Source: Gordonia tangerina
GTDB taxonomy: Bacteria; Actinomycetota; Actinomycetes; Mycobacteriales; Mycobacteriaceae
DNA length: 64,000 nucleotides
Direction of reading: 5' to 3'
Assembly (NCBI RefSeq): GCF_021556435.1
Contig: NZ_JAKGCU010000011.1
Location: forward strand, 1 to 64,000
Within the stretch, counting starts at the first letter, position 1. Each line of letters opens with the position of its first letter. Positions 42,182 through 52,163 of the stretch are shown here, in pieces. Made by a program: the position numbers and the translations under genes. The notes below the pieces were generated by a model. It saw nothing but the letters and a program-made list of their open reading frames with translations, was not told where the DNA came from and ran no database searches.

Positions 42182-44746
42182 CTATTCGTCGAGGATGGAT
42201 TCGCTGATGTTCATCCGGGAGGCCCGCATTGCCGGGACCAGTGCGCCCACGATGCACAAGCCACAGGCGACCGCGACGAAGATCAACGTCGACGGGCGCG
42301 GTGAGTACGCGATGTCGATCGAGGTGGTGGCCGACAGGATCTTGTCGGACAAGAAGTGCAGAGCCCCACCGAGTATGACGCCGGTCAGCGATCCGATGAG
42401 CGCGACGCCGGCGGCCTCGGCAACCACCATCCGGGACACGAACTTCCGCGAGGCACCCATCGCGCGCAGCACGCCGAGTTCACGGCGACGTTCGATCACC
42501 GACAGCAGCAGGGTGTTCAGCAGCGCCACGGCGGCGGCGAGCGCGACGATCCATTGGATGGCGACGGTGAAGGCGCCGGCCTGCTCGGCCTCGGCCTGCG
42601 CGGATTCGAGCGCCTCGGTCCCGGAATGCACATCGGCGATCCGGTTGCCCGGCAACGGGTACTCGGCGGCGACCGCCTCGAGGTCGGCGCGAATCCGGTC
42701 CTGGTCGACCGCCGGGTCGGTGGACACCTGGAGGTAGGTGTCGCCCGGACGGTCGAACCACTCCGACAGCTGTTCGTTGCTCATCGCGGCCGTACCCGAA
42801 CCCATGGAGATGTAGTTGACCAGATCACGCACCACCACATCGCGATAGCCGGTCGGGGTGGCCATCCGCAGCGTGTCGCCCTCGGCCACGTCGAGGGTGC
42901 GGGCCAGTACGGTGGACATCAGCATGCCGTTCCCGGCGAGTACCTGCTGCAGGGCTTCGGGATCGGCCTTCTTCACGAAGGGCGCCAACGAGTTCGGTTC
43001 CAGTCCCTGCACGTAGATCTTGGCCTCGTCGACGTTGATCGACGCCCACTGCGCGCCGACCACCTGCGTCACCCCGGGGACTTGCGCCACCGCCGGGGCG
43101 ATCTCGGCCGGCAATGCGGGACCCACCGGCAGGCCACCACTGTCGGCCGAGGACACGTAGAAGTCCGGGTCGGCCAAGCCGTCGAGCGAGCCGGAGATCG
43201 AGCTGACCAGGTTGTCGAGTGCACCCGAGGTGCCCATCCCGACCGCCACGGCGACCGCCACCGTCATCAGCGTCGCCCAGGCCCGACGCGGCGCACGTTC
43301 GGTGTTGACGGCGGCAAGCTGACCGGGACCACCGAAGCGGCGCGACAGTCCCACCACCAGCGCCACCAACGGCACGGTGAGCGCGTAGCACAGCAAGAGC
43401 CCGCCGACGGCGAACACCGCACCGGCCAGGATGGCCGGGCGACCGGGAACGCCGACGGCCACGAACCACGACGCCACCAGCAGCACCACACCGGCGATCC
43501 CGGAGATCCACACGCCGCGACCGTTCTTGCCGGTGCCGTCGGCGACCTCGCCGGCGACCATCGCTTCCACCGGGGACACCGCGAACACCGATCGGGCCGC
43601 CAGCGTCGTCGCTGCGACACAGGCGAATATGCACGCGAGGATGGCGATCACCGGCGCGTACCACGGCAGGTGATAGCTCACCGCCGTCGCCATCTGATCG
43701 GTGTTGGCCTCCGGGATCCGACCGATTGCCCAACGTCCGGCGAGAACGCCAACCGGCACGCCCAGCGCACCACCGACCAGACCGAACAACGCCGACTCAC
43801 CCAGCAGGTCACCGACGAGGTGACCGCGGCGCGCACCCAGCGCACGCATCATCGCCAACGACTGCCGACGCGAGGCGACCGCCATGTTCATCGTGTTGAA
43901 CACCAGGAAGCCGGCGATCACCAACGAGATCAGCGAGACCAGCAGCGTCGCATCACGTGTCACCGAACTCGCCGTCTCGGCCTGCGCGGCGCGGAAGTCG
44001 GGGTCCACCACCACGGCCCGACCGTCCACGACGTCGGCCACCGACGACTTCACGGTGGCGATGTCGGCGCCCGGTTGCGCCACGATCAGGATGGAGTCGA
44101 CCTTGCCCTCCTGGGCCGCCAGCCGCTGCGCGAGCCCGAGGTAGGCGAAGATGAAGTTGCCGCGGTTGAGGACGTCGGCCTGATCGCCGCCGATCACCGA
44201 GATGACCTGTACATCAGCACCATTGATGGACAGGCGCTGGCCTTCGGTGAGTCCGGTGGCCGACCCGGCGACGATCCCGTTGTCGAGCTCGCCCTCGTCG
44301 ATGCCCTGCGATTGTTGTTGAGAGACGGCTTGTTGCAGATCACCGGACAGCGCGGTGACGCGGAAATCCGACCCGAGCAAGGCGATGTTGCGGTCGTCGA
44401 TCACCACCGAGTCGCGGATCAGCGGTACCACCGATTTCGCGTCCGGGACGTCGCGGCGGATCTCGGCAGGGAGTTCGTCGTCGATGCCGGAGTCGGCGAT
44501 GGCCGCGACCTCCACCTGAGCGGAACCGCTGATGGCCGCGTTGACCTGGCGCACCGATTCGGTCAGCGAGCCGTACAGCCCGAGTACCGAGATCAGCAGC
44601 GCCGACGCGACGACCACCACGAGCAGGGAGGTCACCATCCGCAGTCGATGGGTGCGGATCTCGCGCAGGTTGAGCACCCGGATCCGCGACAGCCCGGACG
44701 CCACCGACCGCACCGGACGCAGCGTGCGGGTCGACGATCGACTCAC
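42182..44746 (-). CDS. FtsX/MacB-type ABC transporter permease
   Basis: An 854-residue permease with two FtsX halves. Each has a periplasmic MacB-like core domain. Helices occur near 35-60, 265-290, 315-340 and 360-385 in the first half and again in the second half, finishing with the typical block near the C-terminus (AAAVALLNTLLLSVIERRRE, LGVLRAMGAS). Such permeases do not import; they use ATP to extract or export lipids, peptides or drugs. GTG at 44746 overlaps the ATPase stop as GTGA. No periplasmic adaptor gene is adjacent. Confidence 0.92.
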   Translation of the reverse strand: MSRSSTRTLRPVRSVASGLSRIRVLNLREIRTHRLRMVTSLLVVVVASALLISVLGLYGSLTESVRQVNAAISGSAQVEVAAIADSGIDDELPAEIRRDVPDAKSVVPLIRDSVVIDDRNIALLGSDFRVTALSGDLQQAVSQQQSQGIDEGELDNGIVAGSATGLTEGQRLSINGADVQVISVIGGDQADVLNRGNFIFAYLGLAQRLAAQEGKVDSILIVAQPGADIATVKSSVADVVDGRAVVVDPDFRAAQAETASSVTRDATLLVSLISLVIAGFLVFNTMNMAVASRRQSLAMMRALGARRGHLVGDLLGESALFGLVGGALGVPVGVLAGRWAIGRIPEANTDQMATAVSYHLPWYAPVIAILACIFACVAATTLAARSVFAVSPVEAMVAGEVADGTGKNGRGVWISGIAGVVLLVASWFVAVGVPGRPAILAGAVFAVGGLLLCYALTVPLVALVVGLSRRFGGPGQLAAVNTERAPRRAWATLMTVAVAVAVGMGTSGALDNLVSSISGSLDGLADPDFYVSSADSGGLPVGPALPAEIAPAVAQVPGVTQVVGAQWASINVDEAKIYVQGLEPNSLAPFVKKADPEALQQVLAGNGMLMSTVLARTLDVAEGDTLRMATPTGYRDVVVRDLVNYISMGSGTAAMSNEQLSEWFDRPGDTYLQVSTDPAVDQDRIRADLEAVAAEYPLPGNRIADVHSGTEALESAQAEAEQAGAFTVAIQWIVALAAAVALLNTLLLSVIERRRELGVLRAMGASRKFVSRMVVAEAAGVALIGSLTGVILGGALHFLSDKILSATTSIDIAYSPRPSTLIFVAVACGLCIVGALVPAMRASRMNISESILDE

Positions 44747-45441
44747 GCGATCTTCCCGTCCCGCACCGTTATGGTGGTGTCAGCGACGTCGGCGGCGTGC
44801 GCGTCGTGGGTCACCATCACCACCAGCCGGTTCGGGGTGTCGTGGGCCACCTCGGAGAGCAGTTCGAGCACCGAGTCACCGGTCTTGGAGTCCAGGTTGC
44901 CGGTGGGTTCGTCGGCCAGCAGGATGGTCGGGTCCATGATCAACGATCGGGCGATGGCGACGCGCTGCATCTGCCCGCCGGACAGTTCCGACGGACGGTG
45001 ATTGACGCGCGCCCCCAAGCCGACGCGTTCGAGCAACTCGACGGCACGCGGTTTGGCCTTGCGTAGCGACTGACTGTCGAGCAGGCGCGGCAACGCAACG
45101 TTCTCCCACGCCGACATCGTCGGCACCAGGTTGAAGAACTGGAACACGAAGCCGACGCGATGGCGGCGAAAGGCCGACGCGTCGTCGTCGTCGAGCGAGC
45201 CGAGGTCGGTGCCGTCGACCGTGATGGTGCCCGAGGTTGGGGTGTCGAGTGCGCCGAGCACATGCAACAGCGTGCTCTTCCCGGCACCCGACGGGCCGAC
45301 GATCGACGCGAACTGGCCGCCGTCGAGGGTCAGGTCGAGCCCATCGAGGGCCCGTACCCGCTGATCGCCCATCTGGTACTCGCGCACCAGATCGACGGCC
45401 TTGACCAGGGGTTCATCCGCGAGAGAGCTCACGCGGGTCAT
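44743..45441 (-). CDS. MacB/LolD-type ABC transporter ATP-binding protein
   Basis: A 232-residue single ABC ATPase: Walker A GPSGAGKST, signature LSGGQMQR, Walker B ILLADEPTGNLD and switch His in VTHDAH. The LADEPTGNLD form is the hallmark of MacB/LolD/FtsE transporters that work with FtsX-type permeases. It is coupled to the permease at 42182. The ATG at 45441 gives the usual length; a GTG three codons later is possible. Confidence 0.95.
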   Translation of the reverse strand: MTRVSSLADEPLVKAVDLVREYQMGDQRVRALDGLDLTLDGGQFASIVGPSGAGKSTLLHVLGALDTPTSGTITVDGTDLGSLDDDDASAFRRHRVGFVFQFFNLVPTMSAWENVALPRLLDSQSLRKAKPRAVELLERVGLGARVNHRPSELSGGQMQRVAIARSLIMDPTILLADEPTGNLDSKTGDSVLELLSEVAHDTPNRLVVMVTHDAHAADVADTTITVRDGKIA

Positions 45442-45481
45442 GGTATCGGACGACGGTGAGGGTGCCCTTAGTCGGATCGAG

Positions 45482-45623
45482 TGCCCGCTCGACGGAAAAC
45501 GGCGCCCAGTGAACAGGAAACGGCACCCACTCGACGAGAAACGGCACCCACTCGACGAAGCTGCCGTTGAGTGGGCGCTGTTTTCCGTTGAGTGTGCGCT
45601 GTTCTCCGTTGAGTGTGCACCCG
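45482..45623. repeat. 21-base repeat array, locus B, with inverted halves
   Basis: Four units in one orientation start at 45482, 45503, 45524 and 45545. Three units in the opposite orientation start at 45566, 45587 and 45608 (GTTGAGTGGGCGCTGTTTTCC type). The two halves can pair into a long hairpin around 45560. It lies between two leftward genes and ends five bases before the stop at 45628. Confidence 0.9.
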
Positions 45624-45627
45624 CCGG

Positions 45628-46761
45628 TCAGGCGGTGGCGCCGGTCCAGTGGCCGGAGGCCAGGAATTCGTCGAGGACGGCCGTCGGCTCGGTCAGGTCG
45701 AATCCCTGCCGGCTCAGCCAGTCGTCGTCGAAGTAGGTGTTGGCGTACCGATCGCCCGAATCACACAGCAGGGTGACCACGCTGCCCGGCTGACGCTGCG
45801 CGGCCATCTCGGCGACGATCTGCAGCGCACCCCACAGGTTGGTGCCGGTGGAGCCGCCGACGCGACGGCCGAGTCGGTCGCTGAACAGTCGGGCGGTGGC
45901 GATGGATGCGTTGTCGGGAACGCCGATCATCCGGTCGATCACCTGGGAGACGAACGACGGCTCCACCCGCGGCCGCCCGATCCCCTCGATCCGGGAGCCG
46001 AGCTCCGAGCGCAGGGCACCGTCGCCGGTGTCGTAGGCCGGTAGGAACACCGAGTTCTGCGGGTCCACCACCGCCAGCCAGGTGGGGTGGCGCCGATACC
46101 GTACGTAACGGCCCAGCGTCGCCGACGTCCCGCCGGTGCCGGCACCCACCACGATCCAGGTCGGGATCGGATGATCCTCTTCGGCCATCTGGGCGAAGAT
46201 CGACTCGGCGATGTTGTTATTGCCGCGCCAGTCGGTGGCGCGCTCGGCCATCGTGAACTGGTCGATGAAGTGACCGCCGAGTTCCGCCTCGAGCCGCAAC
46301 GCCTCGGCGTAGACGTCGCCGGGCCGGTCGACGAAGTGGCAGCGTCCGCCTTCCCGCTCGATCAGCGCGGTCTTGGCCGGCGAGGTACTCGAGGCCATCA
46401 CCGCGATGAACGGAACCCCGATGAGCTTGGCGAAGTAGGCCTCACTGACCGCCGTCGAACCCGACGACGCCTCGATCACCGTGGTGCCCTCGGTGACCCA
46501 CCCGTTGCAGATCGCATAGAGAAACAACGATCGCGCCAGCCGGTGCTTGAGCGAACCGGTGGGATGGGTGCTCTCGTCCTTCAAGTAGAGCTCGATGCCG
46601 GTGTCACGGCCGGCGTCGTCGGTCCATCGTGACCAGTCGGGTAGCGCAAGCCGGTGCAGATGGGTGTCGGCACTGCGACGGCCGTCGGCCTCGATCAGGC
46701 GAACCGCGTTCTCCGACCATGTCCGGTTGCGACGGTGGTCGACGATCCTGGTCGGCTGCAC
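45628..46761 (-). CDS. PLP-dependent cysteine synthase/desulfhydrase family enzyme (Cds1-like)
   Basis: A 377-residue fold-type II PLP enzyme. The Schiff-base Lys is in [10 protein letters not shown], the substrate loop in [17 protein letters not shown], and the phosphate-binding glycine loop in [16 protein letters not shown]. It resembles Mycobacterium tuberculosis Cds1 (Rv3684), an L-cysteine desulfhydrase, more than CysK, with an N-terminal [20 protein letters not shown] extension. It would degrade or make cysteine and release sulfide. The GTG at 46761 lies four bases after the DUF4229 stop. The exact reaction is not certain. Confidence 0.78.
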   Translation of the reverse strand: MQPTRIVDHRRNRTWSENAVRLIEADGRRSADTHLHRLALPDWSRWTDDAGRDTGIELYLKDESTHPTGSLKHRLARSLFLYAICNGWVTEGTTVIEASSGSTAVSEAYFAKLIGVPFIAVMASSTSPAKTALIEREGGRCHFVDRPGDVYAEALRLEAELGGHFIDQFTMAERATDWRGNNNIAESIFAQMAEEDHPIPTWIVVGAGTGGTSATLGRYVRYRRHPTWLAVVDPQNSVFLPAYDTGDGALRSELGSRIEGIGRPRVEPSFVSQVIDRMIGVPDNASIATARLFSDRLGRRVGGSTGTNLWGALQIVAEMAAQRQPGSVVTLLCDSGDRYANTYFDDDWLSRQGFDLTEPTAVLDEFLASGHWTGATA

Positions 46762-46765
46762 AGGG

Positions 46766-47128
46766 TCAGTCCGACGTGCCGCGCAGCCGCGACTGCAGGT
46801 CGTCGTGCCGGGCTCGGCGCGCATTGTCGACGGCGGCGATCTGACTGTTGACCCGCAATCGCAGCTTCTTGAACAGGACCAGCCCCAACGGCAGTGCGAT
46901 GAGCACGCCGAACACGGCAGCCACCAGCAACGGCACCTCGACCCCGACGAGGGCACCGATCCCGAGGATGAGCGCCGCAACCACGACGACCAGCGCCAGG
47001 CGGGCCACGGTGTACATCGCCACCGCCAGCGCGACACTGCCGGCCGATGCGTGGGTGTCAGCCCCCTGGGTGTCGGCCGCCGGGGTGTTGGGTGCCGGGG
47101 CGGACCCGGATGCGTTCTGATCTGTCAC
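46766..47128 (-). CDS. DUF4229 family membrane protein
   Basis: A 120-residue protein: a low-complexity N-terminus (about 35 residues), two membrane helices ([20 protein letters not shown] and [20 protein letters not shown]) and a basic end [20 protein letters not shown]. This is the DUF4229 layout, and a related gene lies near ccsA and menA in mycobacteria as I recall. GTG at 47128 is chosen because upstream sequence looks non-coding. Its function is unknown. Confidence 0.75.
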   Translation of the reverse strand: MTDQNASGSAPAPNTPAADTQGADTHASAGSVALAVAMYTVARLALVVVVAALILGIGALVGVEVPLLVAAVFGVLIALPLGLVLFKKLRLRVNSQIAAVDNARRARHDDLQSRLRGTSD

Positions 47129-47333
47129 GAATACGCCTTCTTTCCGATCTCTGCACACCAGGGTACTGGGGTTATCCAGCCATCCGGGCGCCCCCTCGGA
47201 CGACAGATGCGGCCGGGAATGCCGGTTTTGCACTCTCTTTACCGTTTCCTGACTGTTCGAACACCCGGCACTCCGGCGTGTATCCATGAGGTGATCCCAG
47301 ATCGCCATCGTTGCAGGCGGAGAGAGGAACATC

Positions 47334-47558
47334 GTGACGATCACCGACGCAGCCGGAGTCCCCGGCCTCATCACCCCCGGCCTCGCGAGTCAGCACACCC
47401 TGACGCCCGGTCAGGTGGCAGCCATGTTCAACGTGAACCCGAAGACCGTCGCCCGCTGGGCCAGTTCCGGTCTGCTCGGGTCCATCCGCACGCCCGGCGG
47501 ACACCGTCGGTTCCGTGAGTCCGACGTCGTCGAACTGCTGAACCGCCGCACCCACTGA
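47334..47558 (+). CDS. bldC: BldC-type MerR-like developmental regulator
   Basis: A 74-residue MerR-type winged helix: TLTPGQVAAMFNVNPKTVAR WASSGLLGSI, then RTPGGHRRFRESDVVELL. This is almost the same as Streptomyces BldC, a small protein that binds as head-to-tail oligomers to direct repeats and controls development. In mycolic-acid bacteria the orthologue has no described developmental role. GGAGAGAGG lies upstream of the GTG at 47334. It is divergent from DUF4229 with a 205-base gap. Confidence 0.92.
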   Translation: MTITDAAGVPGLITPGLASQHTLTPGQVAAMFNVNPKTVARWASSGLLGSIRTPGGHRRFRESDVVELLNRRTH

Positions 47559-47615
47559 GCAGGCTCTGCCCCGCTCCGTCGCAACCTCACGTACGCTGGT
47601 TTACGGGAGGTTGCC

Positions 47616-47837
47616 ATGACGTTTCTGTTTGCCTTGATCGGCATTGCAGCTATTGCTTTCCTGTTGTGGCGTGCCTTCGGCCCCCAACTCGGAGAGTCGG
47701 ACGAGCGCGACGAACACGCACCTCGTCGACCGGCCAAACCGTCGGGTCCCGTCGGCCCCGACGACGACCCTGATTTCCTTCGTGACCTCGATCGTCGGAC
47801 CCGTGGCACCAACGGGTCCGATGGCGACGACGCCTGA
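47616..47837 (+). CDS. small single-helix membrane protein
   Basis: A 73-residue protein: one N-terminal helix (LFALIGIAAIAFLLWRAFGP) and a charged, Pro- and Asp-rich cytoplasmic tail that may be disordered. GGGAGG precedes the ATG. It lies 57 bases after bldC. No family was recognised. Confidence 0.6.
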   Translation: MTFLFALIGIAAIAFLLWRAFGPQLGESDERDEHAPRRPAKPSGPVGPDDDPDFLRDLDRRTRGTNGSDGDDA

Positions 47838-47861
47838 CCAGGCGCCGAAGTTACGGCCACG

Positions 47862-47883
47862 TACCCTACCCCGAGGTAGGGTA
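47862..47883. promoter_or_regulatory. perfect palindrome before the XRE regulator gene
   Basis: TACCCTACC, spacer CCGA, GGTAGGGTA: nine-base perfect arms, about 100 bases before the GTG at 47982. It may be an operator for the XRE protein or the end hairpin of the small gene before it. Confidence 0.45.
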
Positions 47884-47981
47884 ATCTCGTTTCACTACGT
47901 AGTTCGGACGACAGCGGGAGCGGTCAACCGTACCGGTGGTGAAGGCACAACGATCGACGTTGACGCGGGGGATACACGAGG

Positions 47982-48479
47982 GTGACTGCCGGTGATGCGC
48001 GCCGAACGCCGGCGCATGAGGACGATGCCAGTTTCGCCGAGAAGCTGGGCTATCTGTTCGAGCATTCGCGCGACGAGAACGGCGCGCCCTACACCGGGAA
48101 GAAGATCGCCGAGCGCGCCAATGAGCTCGGCTACTCGCTCTCGGACGCCTACATCTCGCAGTTGCGGACCGGTAAGGCGCGCACGCCGTCGTTCCGGACG
48201 GTGGAAGCCATCGCCCGTGCGTTCGAGGTCAGCGTCACCTATTTTTTGGCCAATCCCGACGAAGACCTCGAGCGGGTGCGTCAGCAGCGCGACTATGTCG
48301 AGATGCTGGCGACCACCGGCACCCATCTGTCGGGTATCGATGTGGGGCGGATCTGCCCCGACACCATCGACGTGCTGATCGATCTGCTCAAGGTGGTCAA
48401 GGCCCAGGCGCAGGCGCAGGGCGACACCTTGCCGCCGCCCGGAGAAGCGCCGAGTCCGACCGGACAGAATCCACAGTGA
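47982..48479 (+). CDS. XRE-family HTH regulator
   Basis: A 165-residue DNA-binding protein. The HTH covers about 17-90 (KKIAERANELGYSLSDAYIS, QLRTGKARTPSFRTVEAIAR). The long C-terminal part (about 90-150) is helical and may dimerise, ending in a Pro-rich tail. The layout resembles EspR, a nucleoid-associated regulator of mycobacteria, but sequence similarity is limited to the HTH. GTG at 47982 is in frame; no clear ribosome site is visible. Confidence 0.8.
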   Translation: MTAGDARRTPAHEDDASFAEKLGYLFEHSRDENGAPYTGKKIAERANELGYSLSDAYISQLRTGKARTPSFRTVEAIARAFEVSVTYFLANPDEDLERVRQQRDYVEMLATTGTHLSGIDVGRICPDTIDVLIDLLKVVKAQAQAQGDTLPPPGEAPSPTGQNPQ

Positions 48480-48511
48480 TCAGAGTCCGCCGCGGTTTGA
48501 GTCCGGCGTGA

Positions 48512-49543
48512 TCAGAGTCCGGCATACGAGTGCAGCCCGGACACCACCAGATTGATGATGAACAGGTTGAACAGCAGCGCGACGAAACCGGCGATGTTGA
48601 TCCAGGCCGCCGCGTTGTTGCGCCACCCGGCCGTGGCCCGGGCGTGCAGGTAGGCCGCGTAGATCACCCATGCGATGAACGACACCGTCTCCTTGGGGTC
48701 CCAGCCCCAGAACCGGCCCCAGGCCGCCTCGGCCCAGATGGCGCCGCAGATCACGCCGAGCCCGAACAGCGGGAACCCGAAGACGACGCACTTGTAGGCC
48801 AGCCGGTCGAGCGCATCGGCGTTGGGGATGTGCGCCACGATGCGGCGCACGCCGGCCACGAATCCCTTGCCGGTCAGCGGATCCGCGGAGTCGTCGGCGT
48901 CGGACGCATTGGCCCCCCAGCGCATCTTGACCAGGTAGAGGATGCTCGCGACGCCCGAGACCAACAGCACACCCGACGAGATCGAGATGATCGAGACGTG
49001 CACGGCCAGCCAGTACGACTTGAGTGCCGGCACCACCGGCGCAGCCTGCGTGTAGAGCCAACGCCCGCCGATGAACATCAGCAACGACACCGGCAGCAGC
49101 ACGAACGACAGCAATGGACGATGCTCCGGCTTGCGCAGCACCACCAGCCCGGCGACCACGCACGCGGCACACGTCAGCGAGATGAACTCGTACATGTTGC
49201 CCCACGGCGCCCGGTCGGTGGCGACACCGCGCAGCACGATCGAGGCGATGTGCGCGATCAGCCCGACGAAGACGACCGGGTAGGCCATCGCCGCCAGCCG
49301 CGAGCCCTTGCTGCGACGCGGCGCGGGACCGTCGATGCGGCCGGGGGCGCGGTCGTCGACCGCGACTGTCGCGCCGCCGGCGGTCACCATTTCGGCGGCC
49401 GGGGCGAGTTTGCGTGCCCGCGCCCCGGCGAGCGCGGCCAGAAACAGGAACATGGCCAGCACGTACACCGTGATGGCGGTGCCGAACAGAAGGTCGGAGT
49501 AACGCGCGAGCGTCTCGTCGACCTGAATGGAGCCCGTGTTCAT
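48512..49543 (-). CDS. ccsB: cytochrome c biogenesis protein CcsB (CcsA/ResC type)
   Basis: A 343-residue membrane protein with about eight helices. The haem-handling signature WGRFWGWDPKETVSFIAW and conserved His residues (for example in VGLIAHIAS and LAVHVSI) are present. With ResB it forms the system II complex that carries haem outside and ligates it to apocytochrome c. A hydrophilic insert near 215-240 and another near 45-80 lie between helices. It is the last gene of the cluster. Confidence 0.93.
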   Translation of the reverse strand: MNTGSIQVDETLARYSDLLFGTAITVYVLAMFLFLAALAGARARKLAPAAEMVTAGGATVAVDDRAPGRIDGPAPRRSKGSRLAAMAYPVVFVGLIAHIASIVLRGVATDRAPWGNMYEFISLTCAACVVAGLVVLRKPEHRPLLSFVLLPVSLLMFIGGRWLYTQAAPVVPALKSYWLAVHVSIISISSGVLLVSGVASILYLVKMRWGANASDADDSADPLTGKGFVAGVRRIVAHIPNADALDRLAYKCVVFGFPLFGLGVICGAIWAEAAWGRFWGWDPKETVSFIAWVIYAAYLHARATAGWRNNAAAWINIAGFVALLFNLFIINLVVSGLHSYAGL

Positions 49544-49584
49544 GGCACCGTCCTCTCGTTGCTGACTGCGCTGGTGGCCGACCG

Positions 49585-51360
49585 CTACAAACGCCGTGCG
49601 GCGCGTGCGGCTCCCGGGTCGTCGGGGTCGATCACCAGGCGGCGCGCCTGCTCATCGAATCCCTCGCCCCAGCCCGCCTGATCGGTGCGTGCCAGGCCGG
49701 CGATCTCTACTACCGTACGTCGTTTGGTCTCCTCGCCGGAATCCGACGTGGTCACCGGCACCAGACGCACCCAGATGCGGCGCCGCCGGATGAGCAACGA
49801 CACCAGCAGTCCGCCGAGCATCACGATCGACGACGCCAGCACCCAGATCTGGGCCGGGTCGTGCGACACCTGCATCGACACCCATCGTTGATAGCCGTCG
49901 AAGCGCACCACGGTGCCGTCGGCCAGCGTGTGCGAATCGCCCTGACCGAGGTTGACCTGGGCGCGCTGCTGCAGGCGTCCCTGATCGATGAGCGACTGGT
50001 CCAGGGAGTACGCGTTCTGCGGCAGGCCGGTGTCCAGGCCGGTGTCACCCTCGTAGATGCGGATGGCCACGTACGGGTCGTTCGGCTCCGGCGATGCCGA
50101 GGTCAGTAGGGTGCCGTGGAAGTTGGCGGTCGGCGCGAACAGACCCTCGACCGCGATCTGATGGTTGCGTCGTTCGTCGGGGTTCGGGTACAGCCCGGCC
50201 GGGGTGTCGAAGCGGATGGCTCCCGACGACATCATCGTCTGAAGTTCGTCGGGAACGAACGGCACCGTCTGGGTGCGCTGTTCGCCGTTCGGGAAGGTGA
50301 CGGTGAACGTCGGGGCGAAGCCGTTGCCGAGTACGTACACACGGTCACCGGCGACACGCAGCGGCTCGTTGACTCGGATGCGGGCGGTCGGCCAGGTCGA
50401 GGCGTCGGTGCTGGGTGTCCCCTCGGTGTAGCGGACCTCGGAGCTGTACATGTCGGGTTGACCGTTCGGCAGGAACGTCGCATCGAAGCTGTCGACGCGG
50501 ATACAGAACGGCTGCAGGTCGGTGCCGTCGACCAGGTTGCCGGCCCGGAACGAGTCGTACACGGCGGTCGACGTGTTGCACAGGCCCTGCTCACCGTCGG
50601 CGACCAGGCTGCGGGTGCCCTCGTAGCCGTACAGTTTGCCCAGCGCGATGGACACCAGCAGCGCGAGCAGCGCGAAATGGAACACCAGGTTGCCGAACTC
50701 GCGCAGATAGCCCTTCTCGGCGGAGACCTCGACGACGGATTGTCCCGCGGCCCCGCCCCCCGTATCCCCCGCTGATCGAGTGACCCCGGAACCTGCCGAC
50801 GAGCGCTCCCCCGCTGATCGAGTAGCCCCGGAGCTTGCGGAGGGGCGTATCGAGATCACCCGTCGCCACCCGCGCAGATTCCGCGACACCCGCTCGGCGA
50901 TTTCCTCGGGTTCCCCGTCGACCTCGATCGTGACGTGCCGCGGCAGTCGCTTGAGGTTGCGTGGCGCGGCCACCGGCTTGGCCCGCAGATTGTGGAAGTG
51001 TTCGATCATCCGCGGCGTCAGGCAGCCCACCAGGGACACGAACAGCAGTACATAGATCGCGGTGAACCAAGCGCTGGAGAAGACGTCGAACAGCTGCAGC
51101 CGGTCCATCGTCTCGCCGACCCACCCGTGGTCGGCGATGTAGGTGAGCGTCTTCTGTTCGTTGAGCGACCGTTGCGGCAGCAACGCACCGGGGATGGCCG
51201 CCAAGGCCAGGAGGAACAGCAGGATCAGCGCAGTGCGCATCGAGGTCAGCGAGCGCCACATGTTGCGTGCCGGCCACAACACACGGCGGCGGAACCAGTG
51301 CGGACGGCGCGGCGGCGGGACGTCGGCGGTGTCGCGGCGGTCGGTGGTCACCTCGGTCAT
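49585..51360 (-). CDS. resB: cytochrome c biogenesis protein ResB
   Basis: A 591-residue ResB. Three N-terminal helices (first about 38-58, then 90-115), a large external domain, and a final helix ([17 protein letters not shown]) are as expected. The partner is CcsB. The ATG at 51360 overlaps the CcdA stop as ATGA. Residues about 168-198 ([20 protein letters not shown]...) are not typical of ResB; they come from an in-frame REP-like insert between the second and third membrane segments. Confidence 0.92.
   Translation of the reverse strand: MTEVTTDRRDTADVPPPRRPHWFRRRVLWPARNMWRSLTSMRTALILLFLLALAAIPGALLPQRSLNEQKTLTYIADHGWVGETMDRLQLFDVFSSAWFTAIYVLLFVSLVGCLTPRMIEHFHNLRAKPVAAPRNLKRLPRHVTIEVDGEPEEIAERVSRNLRGWRRVISIRPSASSGATRSAGERSSAGSGVTRSAGDTGGGAAGQSVVEVSAEKGYLREFGNLVFHFALLALLVSIALGKLYGYEGTRSLVADGEQGLCNTSTAVYDSFRAGNLVDGTDLQPFCIRVDSFDATFLPNGQPDMYSSEVRYTEGTPSTDASTWPTARIRVNEPLRVAGDRVYVLGNGFAPTFTVTFPNGEQRTQTVPFVPDELQTMMSSGAIRFDTPAGLYPNPDERRNHQIAVEGLFAPTANFHGTLLTSASPEPNDPYVAIRIYEGDTGLDTGLPQNAYSLDQSLIDQGRLQQRAQVNLGQGDSHTLADGTVVRFDGYQRWVSMQVSHDPAQIWVLASSIVMLGGLLVSLLIRRRRIWVRLVPVTTSDSGEETKRRTVVEIAGLARTDQAGWGEGFDEQARRLVIDPDDPGAARAARRL
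50766..50858. repeat. REP-like element inserted in frame within resB
   Basis: Two near copies of CCCCCGCTGATCGAGT (at 50766 and 50808) and the ending GGCGTATCGAGATCA mark a REP-like element, similar to the TGGTCTCGATACG motif at 21927 and 41912 read on the other strand. The frame stays open. Confidence 0.75.
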
Positions 51361-52163
51361 ACGGGCAGCTCCGTGTCGGTGATGAAGGCATCGCGCACCC
51401 AAACGATGAACTGGTCCCACGCGCCGGTCACCAGGGCGATGCCGACGGCGATCAGCATGATGCCGCCGAAGACCTGGATGGCGCGGGCGTGGTTGCGCAG
51501 CCAGCCGAGGCTGCGCAGCGCCCACGCCGACGAGAACGCGAGGATGACGAACGGGATGCCGAGTCCGGCGCAGTAGGCGACGATCAGCGCCACACCTTTG
51601 GCGGCGGTGGCCCCTTCGGTGCCGCTGGCGGTGGCGATGACCGCGGCCAGCGTCGGACCCAGGCACGGGGTCCAGCCGAGCGCGAAGACGGCGCCGAGCA
51701 GTGGGGCGCCGACGATGTTGGACATCCGTCGCGGCGCGAATCGGAACTCGTGTTGCATCGCGGGCACCAGGCCGATGAACACCAGGCCCATCAGGATGGT
51801 CACCACCCCGCCGATGCGTTGCAGCAGTTCACGATTGACGATGAAGGTACTGGTGATGCCGAGCACGGTGGCGGTGGCGGCAACGAAGATGACGGTGAAG
51901 CCGAGGACGAACAACGCCGCGGCGAGTGCCACCCGCGACCGGCCGCTTTTGGCGGATTCGCCGACGGTCACCGCGGGCGCCTCGGCGCCGACGAGCCCGG
52001 CCAGATACGACAGGTAGCCGGGCACCAGCGGCACCACACATGGGGAGGCAAAGGAGACCAGCCCGGCGACGACGCAGGCGGCCAGGGCCAGCAGCAGCGG
52101 GCCCGACGAGACGGTGGTGGCGAAGGTCTCGCCGATGGCGGCCTGCGGGGCGAGCGCGATCAT
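51357..52163 (-). CDS. ccdA: thiol-disulfide membrane transporter CcdA
   Basis: A 268-residue six-helix protein of the CcdA/DsbD family. The Cys-containing helices are seen at [18 protein letters not shown] and [17 protein letters not shown], the two Cys that pass electrons across the membrane. It reduces the TlpA-like thioredoxin so that apocytochrome thiols stay free. It is flanked by its partners, with 4-base overlaps on both sides. Confidence 0.95.
   Translation of the reverse strand: MIALAPQAAIGETFATTVSSGPLLLALAACVVAGLVSFASPCVVPLVPGYLSYLAGLVGAEAPAVTVGESAKSGRSRVALAAALFVLGFTVIFVAATATVLGITSTFIVNRELLQRIGGVVTILMGLVFIGLVPAMQHEFRFAPRRMSNIVGAPLLGAVFALGWTPCLGPTLAAVIATASGTEGATAAKGVALIVAYCAGLGIPFVILAFSSAWALRSLGWLRNHARAIQVFGGIMLIAVGIALVTGAWDQFIVWVRDAFITDTELPV

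Noticed and set aside
42356-45001. An 881-residue open frame on the plus strand
   Set aside because: Antisense to the FtsX-type permease and its ATPase, which have clear motifs; composition is His/Arg/Gln-rich and no domain is seen.
45401-45776. Trp/Ser/Val-rich peptides encoded by the 21-base arrays
   Set aside because: The period is a multiple of three, so arrays stay open in several frames and give repetitive peptides. No ribosome sites or domains support expression.
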